Both the position numbers and the translations under genes were made by a program. A DNA stretch of 5,417 nt, from the NCBI GenBank assembly GCA_045579195.1, contig JAZNLR010000137.1, forward strand, positions 1 through 5,417, given 5' to 3'. Source of the DNA: JAZNLR01 sp045579195. GTDB taxonomy: Bacteria; Bacillota; Clostridia; Christensenellales; CAMQZB01. Each line of letters opens with the position of its first letter. Position 1 is the first letter of the stretch. A model generated the notes under the pieces. That model was not told where the DNA came from. It saw only the letters and a program-made list of their open reading frames with translations, and made no database searches. Positions 1 to 5,417 of this stretch are shown piece by piece.

Positions 1-3000
1 GTCGACCCCGAGCACGCCGTCGACCCCTGTAACGCCTCCTGTAAATCCGCCGGCAGTGACCATCACGAAAGCGAACGTCGTTGTTAATGGAAGTGATACG
101 ATCCTGTTGGGAGCATCGTTTAGCTTTACGGTGGAAACCGATGCGACCGGAAATAATCTCACTTACAGCTGGACCGCAAATGGAAATGTGTTTGCAAACA
201 CGAAGGATGCAACGTTCACTCCGACTGAGGTGGGAACTTATGAAATTCAGGTCAAGGTGAACACGTTCACCGGCCCGAAAAAGATCGTCGTCGTCAAAGC
301 CACGGAAGACGATGAAAAGATATATGTAAATCACGAGCTTTCGGACACGCTTTATATCCCCGAAATCGTAAAAGAAACGCACTCGGCATTGTCCGCAGGC
401 AAAGAGCTTGTCGGAACGATCGGGATGGATGCTGTTTCGTACACGATGGTGATGGCGACCACCGATATGGGCATGACGACCGTTCCGTTCCAGACGGTGA
501 CAACGAGCGGAAGCCTTGGTCTTTCTTACAAGAGAACGGGAACTGCTCAAAATGCAGCTGACGGATCGCTTCAGCAGGGAAACGGTGACGTTTTGATGCG
601 TGAAGACGGATGGTTCAAGTTTGTGAACAATGGTGATGGCGTCGTTTACACGTTCACCGCGCACAAAGACTTGACCTGCACAATGGAAAACACGAAGACC
701 GGTTGGGGAAACACGCAATTCCATGTGACCGTCACGAACGGAAAGGGAACGACCACGATTGCTGATGGAACGAAAGGATATGTCGTTACTAATTTTGGTC
801 CTTACACCTTTGACGTGAAAGCAGGCGACGTCATCAAGTTCGCAGTCTTCAACAATGAAAACCACGGTGGTGCTTACCACACGGGAATTAAGTTCACGGA
901 GAAAAACTCGCCGAATGATCCTGACAAGGAAAAGTGGGGCGAGAATTACGACGTCGCAAACACGTATGCAGAGCAGGATAAGTACCTTTACGGTATGTGC
1001 TATATTGCATACGAAGGAATCGGACAGAACGTTGACTACGTCGATGGATATAAGATGCTCGACAACATGGGCGTTCAGTCTGTTCGAAATTGGATGCACT
1101 TTAGTTACCTCATGAAGGATCCTTACACATTCAAAACGGGCAACGAAGTGCAGAATATGCACAAGATCTTGGCAGAAGCTGCAAAGTATAATATGCAGGT
1201 CATCGGTATGAATCACTTCAACTGGAACCCCGAACTCAATAAGTTCGTCAAGGGAAAGGTGATGTATGATCCGACCGAAGGCAGCGATTATTATGAGTGG
1301 CTCGAGCTTTATGAAGACACTTGGTATACGCTCGTTAAGGAATTCCCCGAGATCACTTATTGGGAGATCGACAACGAGCTCAACAACATGGACTTCATGT
1401 ATATCGAGACTGCCGAAAAGGACAGCCGTGGCAGAAACCTCATCCTCTCCCTTGAGGATATGGCACACATTTCTGCAGACATGTTGTACTATGCGTCGCG
1501 CGGAATTCACCGCGCAAATCCGGACGCTGTCACCGTTATGGGCGGTTTGACCGATCCGAACGGACTTGGAACGGATGGCGCAGGCTATTCGTACTACAAC
1601 CCGACGCAATGGGTTGAAACGGGATCGATGGTCGAATTCTTAGAGGCACTCTACGACGTGATCGACAGCGGAAAACATGCAAGCAAATTCTACGATGATT
1701 ACTTCCAGGTTGCTTGCTGGCACCCGTATTACTGGGGAAAGGGCCCGGATGCTTACTTTGTTTCTGAAAATAACGAGATCTATAGCGTGATCAAAACGCG
1801 CGAAGGAAAAGACAAGAAAGTCTTCTTGACCGAATTTGGTTGGAGTGTCAAAAACGCAACGACCGAGCAGATCACAGAGTGGATCCCGCAGCTTTACGAA
1901 ACCATTAAAGAACACTTGCCGTTTGTTGAGAGCTTGCATTACTTCCGCATGTTCGACAATATGGCAAACAACGGCGAGACAAACGGACTCTTCTTCGATC
2001 CCGATCCGAACGATTGGGGAACATACCTCACCAAGACGAAGTACGGAACGGACTATCAGGACGAATTGACTATTTCGGGTGCTCCGAAGCCGCAGGCTTA
2101 TGCATATCAGAAAGCAGCCGGTGGAAGCGGATCTCTCGCATATTGGCAGCCGGAAGGATCAGATCCTGTTTTCCCGCCGGGAGTAAATCAGCTTTATGGA
2201 CCGAACTATCGTGAGGAAAATACGAAAGCCGAGCAGGATAAGTACCTTTACGGTATGTGTTTCATTGCATACGAAGGACTCGGCCAGAACGTTGACTACG
2301 TCGATGGTTATGCGATGATGAATAACATGGGTGTTCAGTCTGTTCGAAACTGGATGCACTTTAGTTATCTCATGAAGGATCCTTACACGTTCAAGACAGG
2401 AAATGAAGTGCAGAATATGCACAAGATCTTGGCGGAAGCTGCAAAATATGACATGCAGGTCATCGGCATGAATCACTTTAACTGGAACCCCACGAAAAAA
2501 CAGTTCGTCAAGGGAAAGGTGATGTATGATTCGACGCCGAACAGCGCGTATTACGAATGGTTGGAGCTTTACGAAGCAAGCTGGTACACGCTTGTTAAGG
2601 AGTTCCCTGAGATCACCTATTGGGAGATTGACAACGAGATCAACAACATAGACTTCATGTATATTGAAGGAAAAGAGGGTGTTCTGTTGACCTCGGAGAA
2701 TATGGCGAAGATCGCTGCAGACATGTTGTACTATGCATCTCGCGGAATTCACCGTGCAAATCCGGACGCTATCACCGTGATGGGTGGTCTCGTTGATCCG
2801 AGAGGTTTGGGACTTGCAACGTCGCAAGGCGGTCACACGAACGAGACGAATGCCGGATTCTTGGAGCTCCTCTATGACGAGATCTTCTCCGGAAATCACG
2901 GAAGCAAGTTCCCCGATGATTACTTCCAGGTTGCAGCATGGCATCCTTACTACTATGCAAAAGCACCGGATCAGTACTTCATCAATCAGAATAACGCAAT

Positions 3001-5417
3001 TTACGAAGTTATTAAGCGTCGTGAGGGCAAGGATAAGAAGGTCTTCTTAACCGAATTTGGTTGGGATATCTTCCGCGGTTGCACGAACGACCAGATCGCA
3101 GAGTGGATCCCGATGCTCTATGAGACCATCAAAGAGCACATGCCGTACGTTGAGAGCTTGCATTACTTCCGCATGTTCGACAACATGGCAAACAACGGCG
3201 AAACCTCGGGAATCTTCTTTGACCCCGATCCGAACGATTGGGGCACGTACCTCACCAAGACGAAGTACGGAACGACGCAGTTCAAGGATGAATTGACCGT
3301 TTCCGGCGCTCCGAAGCCGCAGGCTTATGCATACCAGAAAGCAGCCGGCGGAAGAGGCTCCCTCACGCTTTGGCAGCCCGAAGGATCTGATCCGGTTCTG
3401 CCTGAAAGGGGAGATCTCCTTCCGTCAGGTGTTGATTTGCTCGGTGGCGTCTGCTATGTCCTTTCTGAGCGTACGTACTCCGGCTCGAATTACGATCTTG
3501 AGCTCGAAGCACAGTTGATGGAGAATCTGGGCGTGAAAACGGTGAGAAACTGGTTGCACGTCACCCAGATGCTGAAGAATCCGACGACGATCAACGAGAC
3601 TGCGTGCGAGAATATGCACGCATGGCTTAAGATTCAGAAAGATCATGGCCTCATCCCCATCGGAATGAGCCACACGAACTTCAACAACGGAACGGCAATT
3701 TCCGGAAAACCGAAGAGAGATCTTTCGGCGGGAAGCTACTATATTCAGTGGTTGAACGATTATTACACCTCTTGGTATACGCTCGTTTCCGAATTCCCGG
3801 AGATTACGTACTGGGAGATTGACAACGAAGTGAACAATTCTGACTTTATGAAGAACACGGCAGGTCAGAATGTTTATTCGTTGCAGGATATGGCAGACAT
3901 TGCCGCGGATATGTTCTATTATGCGTCGCGCGCAATTCATGATGCCAATCCGTATGCTGTTTCCGTCATGGGCGGCCTTACCGAAGTTTACGGTCTTGGC
4001 CACGGCGAAAATAAGCAGTTCTTGCAGCTTCTTTATAACAACATTAAATCGGGCGAATTTGGATATTTCTACGGTGAGGAAAACAAGGCAAATGCGTCCA
4101 AAAACGCCGATGATTACTTCGAGATCGCTTGCTGGCATCCGTACGTTCATGGAACCGGTTTCACCAAGGAGAATTTTGAGAAGTATAATGACGAAATCTA
4201 TCAGGTCATCCTTGACAATGAAGGAAAAGACAAACCCGTCTTCTTCACCGAAATTGGTTTCAGCAACCAGTCTTTGAACGAGGCAACCACTGCAAAGTGG
4301 ATGACGGAAATGTTTGAGGTCGTTCGCGAAAAGATGGATTATGTCGCTACGATCAATTACTTTAAGTTGTTCGACGTTGCAAAAGAAACCTGGACGGGAA
4401 ATTACTCTCGTTACGGAATGTTCTATGATCCTGATCCCAACCGTCCTTACACGACTGTTTCGGAAACGGATAACTCGCAGACGTTGCCTGCAGGCGCACC
4501 GAAGCCGTCGGCTTATGCGTTCCAGGAGGAAAATGGCGGAGAGGGAAGCTTGACCATTCTTTACGATCGCTATAAACCCCAGGCAGATCCGTTGAACATC
4601 AATCACAAGATCGCGGACACGCTCTATATTCCCGACATCGTAAAGGAAACGCACACGGCGTTGTCTGAAGGCAAAGAGTTGCATGGAACGATCGGAACGG
4701 ATGCCGTTTCGTACACCATGGCGATGGCAACCACCGACATGGGGGCAACGACCGTTCCGTTCCAGACGGTTACCACGTCCGGACCTGCGGGCATTGCATA
4801 TAAGAGAACGGGAATTGCACAAAATGCAGCGGACGGTTCTCTTCAGCAAGGCACCGGTGACGTCAAAATGCGTGAAGACGGCTGGTTTAAGTTCTTGAAT
4901 AGTGGAGACGGCATTGTTTACACGTTTACCGTTCATAAGAACCTTACCTGCACGATGGAAAACACGAAGGCCGGCTGGGGAAACACACAGTTCTTAATTA
5001 CTGTCACGAATGGAAACGGAAAGACCACGATTGCTGATGGAACGAAAGGATATGTCGTTACTAATTTTGGTCCTTACACGTTTAACGTGAAAGCAGGTGA
5101 CGTGATCACGTTTGCTGTTTTCAACAATGAAAACTACGAAGGCGCTTACCACACGGGAATTAAATTTACGGGCGCAACTGATCCCGTTGATCCCGATGAG
5201 CCGGAGACACCTGAAGTAAAGGAGATCCTTGCTGTGAATCATAATATTGAAGAGACGCTGTATATTCCCGGAATTATAACGGAAACACACACGGCGTTGT
5301 CTGAAGGCAAAGAATTGCGTGGAACGATCGGAATGGATGCCGTTTCGTATACCATGGCGATGGCAACCACCGACATGGGGGCAACGACCGTTCCGTTCCA
5401 GACGGTTACCACGTCCG
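1..5417 (+). CDS. Giant multimodular glycoside hydrolase with three clan GH-A catalytic modules (partial, both ends missing)
   Basis: The frame starting at base 2 is open to the last base, 1,805 codons with no stop, and continues beyond both edges, so start codon, ribosome binding site, signal peptide and any cell-wall anchor are not visible. Module order is STP linker, Ig/PKD-like domain, repeat R1, catalytic barrels GH-a, GH-b and GH-c, repeat R2, acidic linker, repeat R3 (partial). The three barrels carry paired Asn-Glu acid/base and Thr-Glu-Phe/Ile-Gly nucleophile motifs, the signature of retaining clan GH-A glycosidases. Family knowledge: such multi-barrel proteins with beta-sandwich accessory domains are normally exported and act on plant or microbial polysaccharides. 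Export and substrate are inferred here. No dockerin, SLH repeat, LPXTG motif or transmembrane segment occurs in the visible part. Codon use is even along the frame, with TTA, CTA and TCA nearly absent. Confidence is high for a coding frame and GH-A folds, low for family and substrate. Confidence 0.96.
2..61 (+). other. Ser/Thr/Pro-rich interdomain linker
   Basis: Residues 1-20 read as three Ser-Thr-Pro triplets followed by Val-Thr-Pro-Pro and a Val/Asn/Pro/Ala stretch. Low-complexity STP segments of this kind connect modules in secreted carbohydrate-active enzymes and are often O-glycosylated; that is family knowledge, not something seen here. The linker probably extends upstream of the window, which implies at least one further module or the signal-peptide region before it. 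The two GTCGAC hexamers (bases 1-6 and 19-24) come from the repeated codons. Confidence 0.75.
53..301 (+). other. Ig/PKD-like beta-sandwich domain
   Basis: Residues 18-100, about 83 aa, follow the strand pattern of PKD/Ig-like modules. A first strand (ITKANVVVNGSD) leads into a hydrophobic strand (ASFSFTVETDA), then LTYSWTANG with the central Tyr-x-Trp typical of PKD-type domains. Next come ATFTPTEVGTYEIQVKV, which matches the usual PKD/Ig pattern (aromatic, Thr/Pro, Gly-Thr-Tyr, alternating hydrophobics), and a final strand KKIVVVKA. Such domains are usually non-catalytic spacers or adhesion modules in extracellular enzymes. The canonical PKD WDFGDG motif is absent, so a generic bacterial Ig-like fold is equally possible. 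Confidence 0.7.
323..901 (+). repeat. Repeat module R1 (193 aa beta-rich accessory domain, complete)
   Basis: Residues 108-300. It aligns without gaps to R2 (1532-1724); hand counting gives 34 differences in 193 positions, about 82% identity. The first half holds a conserved Thr-Leu-Tyr-Ile-Pro motif near the start and a methionine-rich stretch (residues 142-158). The second half contains DGWFKF, TGWGNTQF, then FGPYTFDVKAGDVIKF and a closing GAYHTGIKF. The second half has alternating hydrophobic strands and a Val-x-Ala-Gly-Asp-x-Ile-x-Phe motif. That resembles jelly-roll modules attached to polysaccharide-active enzymes, so carbohydrate binding is a reasonable but unproven inference. I do not recognise a named family for the whole 193-residue unit. 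It sits between the Ig-like domain and GH-a, joined by a short charged linker (301-325). Confidence 0.85.
971..2170 (+). repeat. Tandem duplication unit 1 (GH-a copy)
   Basis: Residues 324-723 form a direct repeat with residues 744-1132 (bases 2231-3397). The first third aligns at a constant offset of 1,260 bases with long identical DNA tracts, for example 29 bases from 971 to 999. Over residues 321-469 against 741-889 I count 19 amino acid differences in 149. Unit 1 is 400 codons and unit 2 is 389. The length difference comes mainly from two loops that are longer in unit 1. The duplicated block includes the C-terminal PEGSDPV linker motif, so whole module plus linker was copied. Confidence 0.88.
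977..2152 (+). other. Catalytic module GH-a: clan GH-A TIM-barrel glycoside hydrolase
   Basis: Residues 326-717. Barrel strands can be picked out in order: KYLYGM (strand 1, 327-332), VRNW with the conserved GH-A Arg R362 (strand 2), VIGMNHFNW (strand 3), TYWEIDNE (strand 4) with N458 and acid/base E459, VTVMGGL (strand 5, 510-516), ACWHPYYW with H574/Y576 (strand 6), KVFLTEFGW (strand 7) with nucleophile E611, and LHYFRMFD (strand 8). The two glutamates are 152 residues apart, a normal GH-A spacing. After strand 8 a GLFFDPDPN segment leads to APKPQAYAYQ, which resembles the end of many GH5/GH39-like barrels. A retaining endo- or exo-glycosidase is expected from clan knowledge; family and substrate are unassigned. 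Unlike GH-b it carries two longer loops, one after strand 4 (470-486) and an aromatic one after strand 5 (524-546, with Y529, Y531, Y532 and W537). Confidence 0.87.
2231..3397 (+). repeat. Tandem duplication unit 2 (GH-b copy)
   Basis: Residues 744-1132 are the second unit of the direct repeat described for bases 971-2170. It begins at the same Glu-Gln-Asp-Lys-Tyr-Leu-Tyr-Gly motif and ends at the same PEGSDPV linker motif. The 20 residues around VRNWMHFSYLM (361-380 and 781-800) are identical in protein, but their DNA differs at several synonymous third positions. The copies have therefore existed long enough to accumulate silent changes under purifying selection. Confidence 0.88.
2237..3379 (+). 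other. Catalytic module GH-b: clan GH-A TIM-barrel glycoside hydrolase
   Basis: Residues 746-1126. It is a close paralogue of GH-a. The same landmarks are present: VRNW (R782), GMNHFNW (from G822), TYWEIDNE with acid/base E879, ITVMGGL (924-930), AAWHPYYY with H981 and Y983, VFLTEFGW with nucleophile E1018, and LHYFRMFD (from L1053). The glutamates are 139 residues apart because the loops after strands 4 and 5 are shorter than in GH-a by about 6 and 7 residues. The loop after strand 5 is Gly/Asn/Thr-rich (941-953) and lacks the aromatics of GH-a, which suggests a more open cleft. All expected catalytic residues are present, so it should be active. Same clan and mechanism are expected; substrate is not determinable. 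Confidence 0.87.
3434..4579 (+). other. Catalytic module GH-c: diverged clan GH-A TIM-barrel glycoside hydrolase
   Basis: Residues 1145-1526. The fold and order match GH-a and GH-b, but the sequence is clearly more distant. Landmarks are LLGGVCY (strand 1), TVRNWLHV (R1182), GMSHTNF (1221-1227), TYWEIDNE with acid/base E1276, SVMGGL (1321-1326), ACWHPYVHG with H1379 and Y1381, VFFTEIGF with nucleophile E1417, and INYFKLFD (1451-1458). The glutamates are 141 residues apart. Differences fall at likely substrate positions: SHTNF for NHFNW, WHPYVH for WHPYYW, TEIGF for TEFGW, NYFKLFD for HYFRMFD. There is also an aromatic and charged insertion before strand 6 (about 1353-1366). It ends with the shared Ala-Pro-Lys-Pro-x-Ala-Tyr-Ala motif and passes almost directly into R2. 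A different substrate or linkage preference within one polysaccharide is plausible but inferred. Confidence 0.84.
4595..5173 (+). repeat. Repeat module R2 (193 aa, complete)
   Basis: Residues 1532-1724, co-linear with R1 at a constant offset of 4,272 bases with no indels. It keeps the TLYIP motif, the Met-containing stretch (fewer Met than R1), EDGWFKF, AGWGNTQF, FGPYTFNVKAGDVITF and GAYHTGIKF. A 57-base tract (5023-5079) is identical to 751-807 of R1, although flanking codons differ silently. It follows GH-c with only a short linker, so the R modules bracket the catalytic trio. Function is probably accessory (glycan binding or spacing), by analogy only. Confidence 0.86.
5174..5230 (+). other. 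Acidic proline-rich linker between R2 and R3
   Basis: Residues 1725-1743 alternate Asp/Glu with Pro and Thr (DPVDPDEPETPEV), then KEIL leads into R3. It is compositionally different from the uncharged Ser-Thr-Pro linker at the left edge. Extended acidic Pro-rich linkers separate domains in many exported enzymes. Confidence 0.7.
5231..5417 (+). repeat. Repeat module R3 (partial, cut by window end)
   Basis: Residues 1744-1805 match the first 62 residues of R2 with about 10 differences, at an offset of 636 bases. The last 67 bases (5351-5417) are identical to 4715-4781, and the identity may continue past the edge. R3 is closer to R2 than to R1 in both DNA and protein (for example TMAMATTDMGATT in R2 and R3 against TMVMATTDMGMTT in R1). 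R2 and R3 therefore appear to be the most recent copy event, and more copies or another catalytic module may follow downstream. Confidence 0.85.

Noticed and set aside
1..24. Two GTCGAC palindromes (SalI-type sites) at the left edge, possibly a cloning junction
   Set aside because: Both arise from repeated codons of the Ser-Thr-Pro linker, and the reading frame is natural through them. A junction artefact cannot be supported.
53..301. Assignment of the N-terminal sandwich as a canonical PKD domain
   Set aside because: The Tyr-x-Trp and Gly-Thr-Tyr strand pattern fits, but the characteristic WDFGDG motif is missing, so only an Ig/PKD-like label is given.
2159..2944. 261-codon minus-strand ORF
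   Set aside because: Same antisense register, bounded by sense TCA (2159) and TTA (3047). It covers the highly conserved GH-b barrel, and repeats of its sequence simply mirror the GH-a/GH-b duplication.
3870..4277. 135-codon + strand ORF and other short + strand ORFs (for example 855-1115, 1266-1550, 3057-3296)
   Set aside because: They are out-of-frame shadows inside the continuous frame. Similar shadow ORFs recur at equivalent places in duplicated modules and have Arg/Ser/Thr-rich products without domain signals.
3425..4936. 503-codon open frame on the minus strand, the longest closed ORF in the window
   Set aside because: It is in exact codon register with the sense gene and ends where the sense strand has a rare TCA codon. 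Its product is rich in Arg, Ile, Val and His with no recognisable domain, while the sense strand shows catalytic motifs through the same region.
323..5417. Repeats as a possible CRISPR array or mobile element
   Set aside because: The repeats are long, in frame, coding, and differ mainly by synonymous or conservative changes. There are no short regularly spaced direct repeats, terminal inverted repeats or transposase motifs.

Overview
The whole 5,417-base window is one uninterrupted + strand reading frame. Codons begin at base 2 and run to the right edge, giving 1,805 complete codons without a stop. It is an internal piece of a very large modular protein whose N- and C-termini both lie outside the window. 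No intergenic DNA, RNA gene, promoter, terminator, CRISPR array or insertion sequence is visible. Residue numbers below count from the first complete codon.

Layout, left to right: a Ser/Thr/Pro linker (residues 1-20); an Ig/PKD-like beta-sandwich (about 18-100); a 193-residue repeat module R1 (108-300); three successive TIM-barrel glycoside hydrolase modules of the clan GH-A type, called GH-a (about 326-717), GH-b (746-1126) and GH-c (1145-1526); a second repeat module R2 (1532-1724); a short acidic proline-rich linker (1725-1743); and the start of a third repeat module R3 (from 1744, cut by the window end). Each catalytic module keeps both glutamates expected of a retaining GH-A enzyme: an Asp-Asn-Glu acid/base after strand 4 (E459, E879, E1276) and a Thr-Glu-(Phe/Ile)-Gly nucleophile at strand 7 (E611, E1018, E1417). 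All three therefore look catalytically competent. GH-a and GH-b are a recent tandem duplication. GH-c is an older, diverged relative with different residues at the presumed substrate-contacting positions.

The architecture (several hydrolase barrels in one chain, duplicated beta-rich accessory modules, low-complexity linkers) is that of a secreted or surface-displayed polysaccharide-degrading enzyme. The accessory modules may bind glycan or act as spacers. The exact GH family and substrate cannot be read from the sequence alone. The organism is probably a bacterium with roughly balanced base composition from a fibre-degrading community such as gut or rumen. Bacillota (Clostridia) is my first guess, with Verrucomicrobiota/Lentisphaerota as alternatives; this is low-confidence inference from architecture and codon use.

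Several long minus-strand ORFs, including one of 503 codons, are shadows of this gene. They are explained by its near-avoidance of the sense codons TTA, CTA and TCA.
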